Origin: Hyphomicrobiales bacterium
GTDB lineage: Bacteria; Pseudomonadota; Alphaproteobacteria; Rhizobiales; Rhizobiaceae
Reading direction: 5' to 3'
DNA: 64,000 bases
Assembly: GCA_900469445.1 (NCBI GenBank)
Contig: UBXM01000011.1
Span: 23,472 to 87,471 of the forward strand
Translations under genes and position numbers: made by a program
Notes under the pieces: generated by a model
What the model saw: the letters and a program-made list of their open reading frames with translations, nothing else
Told to the model about the DNA's origin: nothing
Databases searched by the model: none
Shown here: positions 9,683 to 18,734 of the stretch, piece after piece
Position numbering within the stretch: the stretch's first letter is position 1
Layout of the letters: every line of letters starts with the position of its first letter

Positions 9683-12600
9683 ATGGCAAGTTTCTTCATC
9701 GATCGGCCGATCTTTGCATGGGTCGTGGCGATCTTCATCATGCTGGCGGGCGTGCTCGCGATCCCGATGCTGCCGATTGCGCAGTATCCGAACGTCGCGC
9801 CGCCGCAGATTTCCATCTCCACCAGCTATCCTGGTGCATCGCCTGAAAACATCTATCAGAGCGTCACGCGTCCGATCGAAGACGAACTGAACGGCGTGCC
9901 GGGACTGATCTATTTCGAGTCCACCTCTGAATCGTCCGGTCGTATTTCGATCAACGTCACCTTCGCACCCGGCACCAATATCGGTGAAGCGCAGGTCGAA
10001 GTGCAGAACCGTATCGCCCGCGCCGAACCGCGCCTGCCGCAGGCCGTTACCTCGCAGGGTATTCGCGTCGAGCGCGCCGGCACCTCGTTCCTGATGGTCG
10101 TCTCGCTGACTTCGACGGACGGCAATACCGATGCGATCGGTCTCGGCGACTATCTGCAGCGTAACGTCATCGGCGAAATCCGCCGTGTCGACGGCGTCGG
10201 CAGTGCCCAGTTGTTCGCCACCCAGCGCTCCATGCGTATCTGGATGGATCCCGACAAGATGGTCGGCCTCAGCCTGACCTCTGCCGATATCGTCAGTGCG
10301 ATTTCGGCTCAGAATGCCCAGGTCGCAGGCGGGCGCATCGGCGCTACGCCGAACCCGATCGGACAGCAGATTTCGGCAACGGTCAACGTCGAGGGTCAGC
10401 TGACCTCGCCGGAACAGTTCGGCGCGATCGTGCTGCGCGCAAATCCCGACGGCTCGTCGGTGCGTCTTCGCGACGTTGCCCGTGTCGAAGTGGGTGGCGA
10501 AAGCTACAACTTCTCCAGCCGTCTGAACGGACAGCCGAGTGCTGCCATCGGTATCCAGCTGTCGCCGACCGGCAACGCGCTTGCGGCTTCGGAAGGCGTC
10601 AAGGAAGTGATGGCGGAACTGGCGAGGTATTTCCCGGCCGGCGTCCAGTATGAAATTCCCTATGACACCAGTCCGTTCGTGGCGGTTTCGATCGAGAAGG
10701 TCATTCATACGCTGATCGAGGCGATGATCCTCGTCTTCGTCGTCATGTTCATCTTCCTGCAGAACATCCGTTACACCGTCATTCCGGCGCTGGTCGTGCC
10801 GGTGGCGCTGCTCGGCACCTGTGCCGTCATGTATGCGTCCGGGTTCTCGATCAACGTCTTGACGATGTTCGCGATGGTTCTGGCGATCGGTATTCTCGTC
10901 GATGACGCGATCGTCGTCGTTGAAAACGTCGAACGCATCATGGCGGAAGAGAAGCTGTCGCCGAAGGATGCGACCCGCAAGGCGATGGGGCAGATCTCGG
11001 GCGCCATCATCGGTATCACGCTGGTCTTGACGGCGGTCTTCGTTCCGATGGCCTTCTTCCCCGGCGCGGTCGGCATCATCTATCAGCAGTTCTCGCTGAC
11101 GATGGTCGTATCGATCCTGTTCTCCGGCTTCCTCGCACTTTCGCTGACGCCGGCACTTTGCGCCTCGTTCCTCAAGCCGATCAAGGACGGCCACCACGAG
11201 AAGAAGGGTTTCTTCGGTCTCTTCAATCGCGGTTTCAACAAGGCATCGCACGGCTATTCCAGCACCGTGGGCGGTATCATCAAGCGGTCCGGCCGTTTCA
11301 TGATCATCTATCTGGCGCTGGTTGCCGGTCTCGGCTGGGCCTATATCCAGCTGCCGACATCGTTCCTGCCGAATGAAGACCAGGGCTTCCTGATCGTCGA
11401 CGTGCAGGCGCCGGCAGAGGCCAGCACCGACCGCACGATCGACGTCATCTCGCAGATCGAAAAGATCGCCATGGCGGAGAAGGCCGTCGACCGCATCATC
11501 GCCATCAACGGCTTCTCCTTCTCGGGTTCGGGCCAGAATGCCGGCCTCGCCTTCATCACCCTGAAGGACTGGAGCGAGCGTGGGCCGGAAGATAGCGCCA
11601 ATGCGCTGGCGCAGCGTATCAACGGCCAGATCTTCGGTATCCGTGATGCGATCGCGTTCTCGCTGTCACCGCCGCCGATCCAGGGTCTCGGCAACTCGTC
11701 GGGCTTCACCTTCCGTCTGCAGGATCGCGCGGGCGTCGGGCAGGCAGCGCTTGCTGCAGCGCGTGACCAGCTGATGGCGGAAGCCCGCAAGAGCCCGATC
11801 CTTGCCGGTCTGCGTATCGAAGGCATGCCGGATGCGGCACAGGTGAACCTGCTGATCGATCGCGAAAAGGCCAATACGTTCGGTGTCACCTTCAGCGACA
11901 TCAACTCGACGATCACCGCCAATCTCGGCTCGTCTTACGTCAACGACTTCCCGAATGCGGGCCGCATGCAGCGCGTGACGGTGCAGGCGGACGGCAATCA
12001 GCGTATGCAGACGGCCGATCTGTTGAAGCTGAACGTGCGCAATGCCAGCGGTGGCATGGTGCCGATGTCCTCCTTCGCAACGGTGGAGTGGATGCGCGGT
12101 CCGGCGCAGGTCGTCGGTTACAACGGCTATCCTTCCGTCCGTATCGCCGGTCAGGCCGGTCCGGGCTACTCGTCCGGTGATGCGATCGCGGAAATGGAGC
12201 GTCTTGCCGGGCAGCTGCCGAGCGGCTTCGGTTATGAGTGGACAGGCCAGTCGCTGCAGGAAATCCAGTCGGGCTCACAGGCGCCTGCGCTGATCGCGCT
12301 CTCGATCCTGTTCGTCTTCCTGCTTCTGGCAGCACTTTACGAAAGCTGGTCGATCCCGCTCTCGGTCATGCTCGTGGTGCCGCTCGGCGTCATCGGTTGC
12401 GTTGCTGCCGTAATGATACGCGACATGCCCAACGACGTTTACTTCCTTGTCGGGTTGATCGCGATCGTCGGTCTGTCGGCAAAGAACGCGATCCTGATCA
12501 TCGAGTTCGCCAAGGATCTGCGCGCCGAAGGCAAGACCACCTACGAGGCGACGGTGGAAGCGGCGCATCTGCGCTTCCGTCCGATCCTGATGACGTCCAT

Positions 12601-12829
12601 GGCGTTTACCCTCGGCGTCGTGCCGATGGCGATCGCCACAGGCGCCAGCGCGGCCAGCCAGAACGCCATCGGTACCGGTGTTCTCGGCGGCATGATCTCG
12701 GCCACGGTTCTGGCGATCTTCTTCGTGCCGGCCTTCTTCATGTTCATCGTGAGGCTGTTCAGCAAGAGCGCCCGCGCGGAGCCGATGGGCGGCAAGTACG
12801 AAGCCAAGAACGGCACGTCGACACATTGA
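9683..12829 (+). CDS. acrB: RND efflux pump inner-membrane transporter, AcrB/MexB type
   Basis: The 1048-residue length is typical of hydrophobe/amphiphile-exporting RND pumps. It begins MASFFIDRPIFAWVVAIFIM (first membrane helix) and contains two large periplasmic loops and twelve predicted helices. The proton-relay acidic pair is in helix 4 as GILVDDAIVVVENVER (Asp407, Asp408), and the partner lysine is in helix 10 as VGLSAKNAILIIEFAKD (Lys934). Function: proton-driven export of many drugs, detergents or plant compounds with the AcrA-type adaptor and TolC. AAGGA lies before ATG 9683. The closest named rhizobial systems would be AmeAB/BmeAB-like, but I cannot tell which. Confidence 0.95.
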   Translation: MASFFIDRPIFAWVVAIFIMLAGVLAIPMLPIAQYPNVAPPQISISTSYPGASPENIYQSVTRPIEDELNGVPGLIYFESTSESSGRISINVTFAPGTNIGEAQVEVQNRIARAEPRLPQAVTSQGIRVERAGTSFLMVVSLTSTDGNTDAIGLGDYLQRNVIGEIRRVDGVGSAQLFATQRSMRIWMDPDKMVGLSLTSADIVSAISAQNAQVAGGRIGATPNPIGQQISATVNVEGQLTSPEQFGAIVLRANPDGSSVRLRDVARVEVGGESYNFSSRLNGQPSAAIGIQLSPTGNALAASEGVKEVMAELARYFPAGVQYEIPYDTSPFVAVSIEKVIHTLIEAMILVFVVMFIFLQNIRYTVIPALVVPVALLGTCAVMYASGFSINVLTMFAMVLAIGILVDDAIVVVENVERIMAEEKLSPKDATRKAMGQISGAIIGITLVLTAVFVPMAFFPGAVGIIYQQFSLTMVVSILFSGFLALSLTPALCASFLKPIKDGHHEKKGFFGLFNRGFNKASHGYSSTVGGIIKRSGRFMIIYLALVAGLGWAYIQLPTSFLPNEDQGFLIVDVQAPAEASTDRTIDVISQIEKIAMAEKAVDRIIAINGFSFSGSGQNAGLAFITLKDWSERGPEDSANALAQRINGQIFGIRDAIAFSLSPPPIQGLGNSSGFTFRLQDRAGVGQAALAAARDQLMAEARKSPILAGLRIEGMPDAAQVNLLIDREKANTFGVTFSDINSTITANLGSSYVNDFPNAGRMQRVTVQADGNQRMQTADLLKLNVRNASGGMVPMSSFATVEWMRGPAQVVGYNGYPSVRIAGQAGPGYSSGDAIAEMERLAGQLPSGFGYEWTGQSLQEIQSGSQAPALIALSILFVFLLLAALYESWSIPLSVMLVVPLGVIGCVAAVMIRDMPNDVYFLVGLIAIVGLSAKNAILIIEFAKDLRAEGKTTYEATVEAAHLRFRPILMTSMAFTLGVVPMAIATGASAASQNAIGTGVLGGMISATVLAIFFVPAFFMFIVRLFSKSARAEPMGGKYEAKNGTSTH

Positions 12830-12838
12830 TCGGTTACC

Positions 12839-12865
12839 CCCCGGAGGCCCTGCAGGCTTCCGGGG
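12839..12865 (+). terminator. Strong hairpin between acrB-like gene and tetR
   Basis: CCCCGGAGGCC and GGCTTCCGGGG form an 11-pair stem (one G-U) with loop CTGCA, starting 10 bases after the pump stop. No T-run follows, so it may be a partial terminator or an mRNA-stabilising stem that sets pump and regulator levels apart. Confidence 0.5.
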
Positions 12866-12926
12866 TGCTGCCACCTTAGCCTGAGAGTGTGGAGTTCTCG
12901 GGCATGATGGATGGAAAGGAGGAGGG

Positions 12927-13553
12927 ATGAGAAGAACCAAGGCAGAGGCTGCCGAGACACGCTGCTCGATCCTTTGTGCTGCCGAGCAACTGTTTTTCGA
13001 AAAGGGCGTCGCCAACAGCGCGCTTGACGAGATTGCCGCAGCGGCGGGCGTTACCCGTGGAGCGATCTACTGGCATTTCGCCAGCAAGAGCGACCTTTTC
13101 CTCGAACTCTACAACGCGGCCCAGCTTCCGCGGGTCGATATGGCGGATGTCGACGGTATTGATGCCGATGACGCTGACGCTTTTTATACAATCGAGAAGA
13201 TGGCTTGTGACTGGCTGAAGCAACTGGCTTCAGACCGGCACCGCCAGCGCCTGCTTTCGATATTGCTGAGGACCAATTTTACCGAAGAGTTCCAGCCTGT
13301 GATGAACGAGCTGGAGAAGCTCGACCAGGAACATACCCTTCACATGGAGAGCATACTCACCAGGGCTCACAATAACGGCCGGCTGGCGGAGATGTGGACG
13401 CCGCAATCAGCCAGCAAGGCTTTCAAATGGCTGATGAAGGGAATGTGCTGGGATTGGCTTCTGTTCGGCCAGAAATTCGATCTGGCCGAAGACGGCGCCG
13501 ACCGGGTCAAGCGACTGCTTGCAAGTTTCCAGAAGCTGCCGGCTGCAAAGTAA
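12927..13553 (+). CDS. TetR/AcrR-family repressor of the RND pump
   Basis: A 208-residue TetR regulator starting MRRTKAEAAETRCSILCAAE. The helix-turn-helix (ALDEIAAAAGVTRGAIYWHF, about residues 32-51) matches the AcrR/TtgR group very well, including the GAIYWHF signature. The remaining helices should form the drug-binding and dimer domain. A strong GGAGGAGG site precedes ATG 12927. It is transcribed in the same direction as the pump, 97 bases behind it, rather than divergently as in enterobacteria, so it may repress its own production if the operon promoter is the target. The operator-like site at 8428-8451 supports this. Confidence 0.9.
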   Translation: MRRTKAEAAETRCSILCAAEQLFFEKGVANSALDEIAAAAGVTRGAIYWHFASKSDLFLELYNAAQLPRVDMADVDGIDADDADAFYTIEKMACDWLKQLASDRHRQRLLSILLRTNFTEEFQPVMNELEKLDQEHTLHMESILTRAHNNGRLAEMWTPQSASKAFKWLMKGMCWDWLLFGQKFDLAEDGADRVKRLLASFQKLPAAK

Positions 13554-13575
13554 TAGCAGCCAGCCCAATTTTTTT
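13541..13575 (+). terminator. Rho-independent terminator after tetR
   Basis: GGCTGC (13541-13546) and GCAGCC (13556-13561) form a stem spanning the tetR stop codon. After AGCCCAA comes a run of seven T. The gap between stem and T-run is longer than ideal, so efficiency is uncertain. Confidence 0.45.
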
Positions 13576-13631
13576 GTCTTGACGCAATTCCGGACGCAAA
13601 ACCGGTTCCCGCATTTGCTGGAGTTGCTCTA

Positions 13632-13886
13632 TTACCAGCGGGGGCCGGCACCCTGGCCGCTCAATAGCCAGGTGACGCTTACCTGCAGGACGCCGGCCAT
13701 CATGTCGATGCGATTGGAGCGCGGCTCGGCACGATCGTTTTCCCAGGCCGACCATGTGGCGGGCTCGACGCCGAGAATATGGGCGGCCTCATCGACGGAA
13801 ATGTCGCGGGCGTCGCGGGCAAGCGAGATGCGCCCGCCGATCGTGTCGTCTATGCCGTAGACCGGCTCGAATGTTCGGTTGCTCAT
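13632..13886 (-). CDS. Small XRE-type helix-turn-helix protein
   Basis: An 84-residue protein starting MSNRTFEP. Residues about 18-75 form a Cro/CI-type helix-turn-helix (SVDEAAHILGVEPATWSAWE, then NRAEPRSNRIDMMAGVLQVS with the usual following helices). It ends SVTWLLSGQGAGPRW, and the TWLLSGQG ending is common in short XRE proteins of alphaproteobacteria. There is no second domain, so it is probably a simple DNA-binding dimer. It is the last gene on the minus strand after the glycine-betaine transporter, 65 bases beyond the second binding protein. Whether it regulates that operon is unknown. Confidence 0.8.
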   Translation of the reverse strand: MSNRTFEPVYGIDDTIGGRISLARDARDISVDEAAHILGVEPATWSAWENDRAEPRSNRIDMMAGVLQVSVTWLLSGQGAGPRW

Positions 13887-13951
13887 CAATTTGTCCCCGT
13901 ATCGAACGAAAGTGGCCGCCTCCGGTGGAAGCGGCCATTTTCATTCAAAGA

Positions 13952-14857
13952 TTAGCTCTCATCACCGACCCAGGTCTTGATCTGGTCCGGATGGTCTTCA
14001 ATGTATTTGGCCACGGCCTGATCGTAGGAGGTCGCCTGCGCGTCGGACATGCCGGCCTCGAGATCCTCGATCGGGATCTTCATGCGCGACAGGAATTCTG
14101 CGGCCACCGGATTGTCGGACTTGAAATCCTTGCGGGACAGGATGTCCACATGTTCGGAGCCGCCGATCGCCTTTTTCGGGTCGTCGATGTAGCGCAGCTT
14201 GTATTTGCCGAACATCCAGTGAGGGCTCCAGGCCGTCGCCACGAACCATTTTTCGTTGCGATAGGCACGGTCGACCGCCGACAGCATGCCGGCTTCGCTG
14301 GAGATCTGCAGCGTGTAATCGTCGAGCCCGTAATCCTTCAGCGCCTGCTCCGACATGCGGGTCAGGCCCGCGCCCGGTTCGGTGCCCTGGACCTTGCCGG
14401 CCAGCTTTTCCTGCACTTCGGGCTTCTTCAGATCTTCGAAGGAAGCGATCTCGCTTTCCGGGACATAGGCAGGAACCACCCAGCCTTGTCTGGCGCCATC
14501 ATAGATGGTGCCGAGTGTCTCGACCCGGTCCTTGACCTTGCCGTAATAGTCGGCATGGGTCACCGGCAGCCATGCCATCAGGATCGCGTCTAGATCACCT
14601 CGGCTGACACCCTGAAAAAGCGGCGCGACATCGGTCTGCAGCAGTTCAACCTTCTGGCCGAGTTTATCCTCGATAACCTTGGCGGCAAGTTTGGTCACGA
14701 ATTCGGCGTCGGACCAGGGTGCGTATCCGAGCTTCACGGTTTTCGCATCCTGCGCCAGTGTCGGCAGGGCGGATGTGGCAAGAAGTGCTGCGGCGAGGCT
14801 GACGGTGGCACCGAGCGTCGCGCGGCGGGTCAACCCATTCCTGGAAAAAGTCTTCAA
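13952..14857 (-). CDS. proX: Glycine-betaine/proline-type ABC substrate-binding protein, second copy
   Basis: A 301-residue periplasmic OpuAC-family protein. I chose the TTG start at 14857: AAAGGAG lies 8 bases upstream and the resulting N-terminus (LKTFSRNGLTRRATLGATVS) aligns with the start of its neighbour paralogue. The longer frame reads through the ribosome site. A signal peptide ends near LPTLAQDAK. The mature part contains the conserved WSDAEFVTKLAAK, QTDVAPLFQGVSRGD and ATAWSPHWMFGKYKL segments; the tryptophans in the last are the kind that cage quaternary-ammonium ligands. It is clearly a tandem duplicate of the 15020-15919 gene, and specificities may differ. Confidence 0.9.
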   Translation of the reverse strand: MKTFSRNGLTRRATLGATVSLAAALLATSALPTLAQDAKTVKLGYAPWSDAEFVTKLAAKVIEDKLGQKVELLQTDVAPLFQGVSRGDLDAILMAWLPVTHADYYGKVKDRVETLGTIYDGARQGWVVPAYVPESEIASFEDLKKPEVQEKLAGKVQGTEPGAGLTRMSEQALKDYGLDDYTLQISSEAGMLSAVDRAYRNEKWFVATAWSPHWMFGKYKLRYIDDPKKAIGGSEHVDILSRKDFKSDNPVAAEFLSRMKIPIEDLEAGMSDAQATSYDQAVAKYIEDHPDQIKTWVGDES

Positions 14858-14979
14858 ACGTGTGCTCTCCTTTGGGGGAGGTCGCAAGCGCTTCATGCGC
14901 GCTTGCAGAGTGGTGCAGGCGGCAGGCAGGCCGAAACATCCGGCTGCATGCGCATATGAGGGCCTGTCACTTCGGGTAT

Positions 14980-15010
14980 CCACGGCCGCGCCTCAAGGCT
15001 GCGGCCGTGG
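14980..15010 (-). terminator. Hairpin after the first binding-protein gene
   Basis: CCACGGCCGC and GCGGCCGTGG form a perfect 10-pair stem enclosing GCCTCAAGGCT, which can itself extend the stem. It starts 10 bases beyond the stop of the first binding protein and has no T-run. It may stabilise the upstream mRNA or reduce expression of the second copy. Confidence 0.45.
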
Positions 15011-15019
15011 AAGACGTGG

Positions 15020-15919
15020 TCAGCCTTCGTCACCGACCCAGGTCTTGATCTGGTCCGGATGGTCCGTGATGTATTTGGCCACGGCCTCGTCGTAGGAGGT
15101 CTCCTGCGCATTGAACATCGCGGCCTCGAGATCGTTGATCGGCAGCTTCATGCGCGACAGGAAGGCGGCAACCTTCGGGTTTTCGTCCTTGAAGCCCTTG
15201 GTTGCAAGAATGTTGACATGTTCGGCTTCACCGAGAGACTTCTTGGGGTCTTCCAGATAACGCAGCTTGTGCTTGCCGAACATCCAGTGGGGGCTCCACG
15301 ACGTTGCGACGAACCACTTCTCGCTCCGATAAGCACGGTCGACTGTCGTCAGCATGCCGGCTTCACTGGAGATTTGCAGCTTGTAGTCGTCGAGTGCGTA
15401 GTCCTTCACGGCTTGCTCCGAAAGACGCGTCAGGCCGGCACCGGGGTCGATACCCTGGATGGTCTTGGCAAGCTTTTCCTGAACCTCGGGCTTCTTCAGA
15501 TCCTCGATCGAGGCGATCTCGCTTTCCGGAATATAGGTCGGAACGACCCAGCCGAGCTTGGCGCCATCGTAAACGGTGCCGAGCGTCTCGACGCGGTTCT
15601 TGACCTTGTCGAAATAGTCGGCATGCGTTGCCGGCAGCCAGTTCATCATCATGACGTCCACATCGCCACGGCTGACGCCCTGGTAGAGCGGTGCGACATC
15701 CGTCTGCACCAACTCGACCTTGCCGCCGAGTTCATCGGTGATCAGCTTGGCGGCGAGTTTGGTGACGAATTCGGCATCGGACCAGGCGGACCAGCCGATC
15801 TTTACCGGCTTGGCATCCTGGGCTATCGCCGGCATGACGGAACCGCCGACAAGTGCCGCGGCAAGTCCGAGTGTTGCAGTCAGCGTGGCCCGGCGGGTCG
15901 TAGAAATTGACTTGAACAT
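15020..15919 (-). CDS. proX: Glycine-betaine/proline-type ABC substrate-binding protein, first copy
   Basis: A 299-residue OpuAC-family periplasmic protein starting MFKSISTTRRATLTATLGLA, with a signal peptide cleaved near MPAIAQDAK. It contains WSAWSDAEFVTKLAAKLI, VQTDVAPLYQGVSRGDVD and SWSPHWMFGKHKLRYLEDP, shared with the second copy. It follows the permease gene by 66 bases and so belongs to the same minus-strand transcript: ATPase, permease, binding protein 1, binding protein 2. Ligand is most likely glycine betaine, proline betaine or a related compatible solute; choline cannot be excluded. Confidence 0.92.
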   Translation of the reverse strand: MFKSISTTRRATLTATLGLAAALVGGSVMPAIAQDAKPVKIGWSAWSDAEFVTKLAAKLITDELGGKVELVQTDVAPLYQGVSRGDVDVMMMNWLPATHADYFDKVKNRVETLGTVYDGAKLGWVVPTYIPESEIASIEDLKKPEVQEKLAKTIQGIDPGAGLTRLSEQAVKDYALDDYKLQISSEAGMLTTVDRAYRSEKWFVATSWSPHWMFGKHKLRYLEDPKKSLGEAEHVNILATKGFKDENPKVAAFLSRMKLPINDLEAAMFNAQETSYDEAVAKYITDHPDQIKTWVGDEG

Positions 15920-15985
15920 AGATGCTCCTTTTTGGGAGTTTGCATTCGCGGGTTCGGCACCCGCATGGGTCGGCGGGGGATTGGC

Positions 15986-16867
15986 TCAGGCGGTTGCCGT
16001 TGCCAGTTCCTCACGCTCGGTCTTTTTGAAAAGCTGGCTCCAGAACGCGGCGCGGGGCTTTCCGAGGGATTGGGTCAGACGATCGAGGATGACCGCGAGG
16101 ATGACGACCGCGAGGCCACCTTCGAAGCCGGTACCGACGTCGAGACGCTGGATGCCGGTCAGAACCGTGTTGCCGATGCCGCCTGCACCGATCATCGAGG
16201 CGATCACCACCATCGACAGCGACAGCATGATCGTCTGGTTGATGCCGGCCATGATCGAAGGCATGGCGTTGGGCAGCTGGACCTTGAACAGAAGCTGCGC
16301 CGAGGTGCAGCCGAAGGCATTGCCGGCTTCGATGAATTCGGCATGCACCTGGCGGATGCCCAGATTGGTGAGGCGCACGACCGGCGGCATGGCGAAGATA
16401 ACCGTTGCAATCGCACCCGGAACTGCGCCGAGGCCGAAGAACATGGCGGCGGGGATGAGATAGACGAAGGCCGGCATGGTCTGCATCAGGTCGAGGATCG
16501 GGCGGATGACGGCCGCGACCGAATCCCTGCGCGCCATGGCGATGCCGAGCGGCAGGCCGATGATGATCGCCATCAGGGTCGAGGCGATGACCAGCGACAA
16601 GGTTTCCATCATCGCGCTCCACAGACCCATATGGTCGACGAGCCAGAGAGCCACGCCGGTGAGAATGCCGAAGCCGAGGCTGACGCGCCAGAGCGAGAGA
16701 GCGACAAAGATGGCGATGCCGACGGGCATCGGAATGGCAACAAGCGCATCCTGAATGCTGCCGGTTACGAAGCCGATCAGGCTGGCGATCAGGTCGAGGA
16801 CTGGCGAGAAATTGTCCAGTACGTAATTGACGGCGGCGTCGATGCCGTCACCGATATCGAAATTCAT
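15986..16867 (-). CDS. proW: Glycine-betaine/proline-type ABC permease (ProW-like)
   Basis: A 293-residue inner-membrane permease. Residues 1-30 are amphipathic (DIGDGIDAAVNYVLDN), then about six to seven helices follow. The cytoplasmic coupling loop is QVHAEFIEAGNAFGCTSAQL, near residue 195, with the EAA-type pattern of binding-protein-dependent permeases. Its length and the sequence SIMAGINQTIMLSLSMVVIASMIG match ProW/OpuAB. The gene is 54 bases after the ATPase gene. Function is uptake of compatible solutes with the ProV-like ATPase and either binding protein. Confidence 0.93.
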   Translation of the reverse strand: MNFDIGDGIDAAVNYVLDNFSPVLDLIASLIGFVTGSIQDALVAIPMPVGIAIFVALSLWRVSLGFGILTGVALWLVDHMGLWSAMMETLSLVIASTLMAIIIGLPLGIAMARRDSVAAVIRPILDLMQTMPAFVYLIPAAMFFGLGAVPGAIATVIFAMPPVVRLTNLGIRQVHAEFIEAGNAFGCTSAQLLFKVQLPNAMPSIMAGINQTIMLSLSMVVIASMIGAGGIGNTVLTGIQRLDVGTGFEGGLAVVILAVILDRLTQSLGKPRAAFWSQLFKKTEREELATATA

Positions 16868-16921
16868 GGTCTGTCTCCGGTGGTTGGCCGGTTATAGGAA
16901 AGGCGTGCGATCCGCTGAGGA

Positions 16922-18154
16922 TCAGCCTGCGCGGTCGAGCGTTTCGAGCAGCATCGACTTGCTGATGGAGCCGAGATAGCGTTTGCCGTCGTCGATGACG
17001 GGAACGGGCCAGGGGCTCGCTGCCACCTTGCCGATCACATTCGACAAGGGCTCGTCGGCCGGAATGGGCTCGATCTCGGACAGGAAGGCGCCCCGATAGG
17101 GATCGGCGGCCTTGGTCCGCATCTTCTCCAGAAGCGACGTCTGGCTGACCACGCCGTGATAGGTCTTGTCGCGGCCGAGGATGATCGCGTATTCGCGGTC
17201 GAAATTCTTCATCCGCTCAAGTGCCGCCGCGGCTGTCGTGCCCTGGCGCTCGATGATGGTGATCTGGGTCTTGCGGGCGACATCGCCTGCCTTGAAGACC
17301 TGGGACACATCGACATTGCGGAAGAAGGACCGCACGTAGTCATTGGCCGGGCTCATGACGATCTCGTCCGGCGTGCCGACCTGTACGACATTGCCGTTCT
17401 GCATGATGCAGATGCGGTCACCGATGCGCATCGCCTCGTCGAGATCGTGGCTGACGAAAACGATGGTGCGGCTGTGTTCCGACTGGAGGCGTACGAGTTC
17501 GTCCTGCATTTCCGTGCGGATGAGCGGGTCGAGCGCGGAAAAGGCTTCGTCCATCAGAAGGATGGTCGGCTCGCTGGCCAGGGCGCGGGCAAGACCGACA
17601 CGCTGCTTCATGCCGCCGGAAAGCTGGTCGGGCATGCTGTCGGCATAACCGTCGAGACCGACGGCTTTCAGGGCGGCAAGCGCCTTTTCCTTGCGTTCCG
17701 TTTCGCCGATACCGGCAACTTCCAGACCGAAGGCGGCGTTGTTGAGCACCGTGCGGTTGGGCAGGAGCGCGAAGGACTGGAACACCATGCTGATATCGCG
17801 GCGGCGCACGTCGATCAGCTCGCGGCGCGACATTTTCGTGATGTCACGGCCGTCGATCTCGATCGAACCGGACGTAGGTTCGATCAGCCGGTTGAGGAGG
17901 CGAAGAAGCGTGGATTTACCGGAGCCGGAAAGGCCCATGATGACGAAAATCTCGCCGGCCTTGATGTCGAAGCTGGCATTGTTGACGCCGACCGAACAGC
18001 CGGTCTGGGCGTGGATTTCCGATTTCGTCTTGCCGGCGCGGATCATTTCCAGGGCCTTTTCAGGCCGTTCGCCGAATATCTTGTAAACGTTGTTGATACT
18101 GATCTTGGTCGAAGCCGGCTCAGCCGACGCGTCATTTTCAGTTGCAAAAGCCAT
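16922..18154 (-). CDS. proV: Glycine-betaine/proline-type ABC ATPase with CBS domains (ProV-like)
   Basis: This 410-residue ATPase energises the ProW-like permease. After an N-terminal extension typical of ProV (VYKIFGERPEKALEMIRAGK), the Walker A GLSGSGKST lies near residue 73. Signature LSGGMKQRVGLARALA and Walker B ILLMDEAFSALDPLI follow. The C-terminal 130 residues hold CBS-type repeats ending RYLGSISKSMLLETL, which in OpuA-type importers sense ionic strength or nucleotides and gate transport. It is the first gene of the operon; a hairpin and T-run about 100 bases upstream may matter for its expression. Confidence 0.93.
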   Translation of the reverse strand: MAFATENDASAEPASTKISINNVYKIFGERPEKALEMIRAGKTKSEIHAQTGCSVGVNNASFDIKAGEIFVIMGLSGSGKSTLLRLLNRLIEPTSGSIEIDGRDITKMSRRELIDVRRRDISMVFQSFALLPNRTVLNNAAFGLEVAGIGETERKEKALAALKAVGLDGYADSMPDQLSGGMKQRVGLARALASEPTILLMDEAFSALDPLIRTEMQDELVRLQSEHSRTIVFVSHDLDEAMRIGDRICIMQNGNVVQVGTPDEIVMSPANDYVRSFFRNVDVSQVFKAGDVARKTQITIIERQGTTAAAALERMKNFDREYAIILGRDKTYHGVVSQTSLLEKMRTKAADPYRGAFLSEIEPIPADEPLSNVIGKVAASPWPVPVIDDGKRYLGSISKSMLLETLDRAG

Positions 18155-18734
18155 TCAATCCTGGCCCGGGCTCGATAGCGCGGGCGTTCTCCTTTTGTGA
18201 TTTCCTTGAATGCAGCGCCTGGACGGGCCGGCGCTAAGGATATCAAGACACTAAAAAGCGGCGAATAAGTATCGCCGCTGCGAAATTGATGTGTAGCCGA
18301 CGCAATGAATGCATCAATCAGGCCACCAGAAAGACATGCGTTGGTTCAGTCGAGATCTACATTGCGATATACGTGCGACTGACCGGTTGCCTTCGAAAAG
18401 GTAGGGAGGCAGGGCCGATATGTCCATAAAAAAACACAATTCCATTGTCGCAGCGCATTGGTCTATTCCGCGATGCCCCGGCGCTATCGCTTGCTCAGCA
18501 ACGTCTTTCACCGATCCTGCAACAGCTGAAAATAGCCGATCACGAACGCGTGAACAGGGCTTCCGAAAGCCTTATGAGACCTGCTGAACGGCTGTCTTGC
18601 GACGACAGGGCACACCGGGTCGCACAGTACAAGCGGGTGGCTCCGAGCATTTTGATGCCGAGCCGTTGACGGCCTTTATCGACCCGCTTAGTCCTTTCGC
18701 CCTGCAATTTGATTTTCTTCAAGTCAGGACGCCC
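18155..18734. other. Long intergenic region between proV and the aminotransferase gene
   Basis: About 580 bases with no convincing gene. It must hold the divergent promoters of proV (minus) and the aminotransferase (plus), but I could not pick clear -35/-10 pairs. Short open frames on both strands lack ribosome sites and family resemblance. The one clear element is a minus-strand terminator at 18253-18279. A ribosome site for proV (AAAGGAG) is visible at about 18190. Confidence 0.5.
18253..18279 (-). terminator. Rho-independent terminator upstream of proV
   Basis: On the minus strand AGCGGCGA and TCGCCGCT form an 8-pair stem with loop TACTTAT, followed directly by TTTTT. This has all the marks of an intrinsic terminator, yet no gene on the minus strand lies upstream. 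It would therefore end an unrecognised small transcript or act in the proV leader. Confidence 0.65.

Noticed and set aside
8657..11251. An 864-codon open frame on the minus strand opposite the RND pump genes
   Set aside because: It is a mirror frame of acrA and acrB with a composition typical of antisense translation and no ribosome site.
13632..13886. Toxin-antitoxin module at the small XRE gene
   Set aside because: No short partner gene of toxin type adjoins it; its neighbours are a binding protein and a TetR regulator.
14858..14983. Longer N-terminus for the second proX copy, from ATG upstream
   Set aside because: It would translate through the AAAGGAG ribosome site and give a non-signal-like start. 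The TTG at 14857 aligns with the paralogue.
18314..18511. Possible 65-residue gene on the minus strand upstream of proV
   Set aside because: No ribosome site is seen and the composition looks random. The nearby terminator suggests a transcript, but not necessarily a protein.
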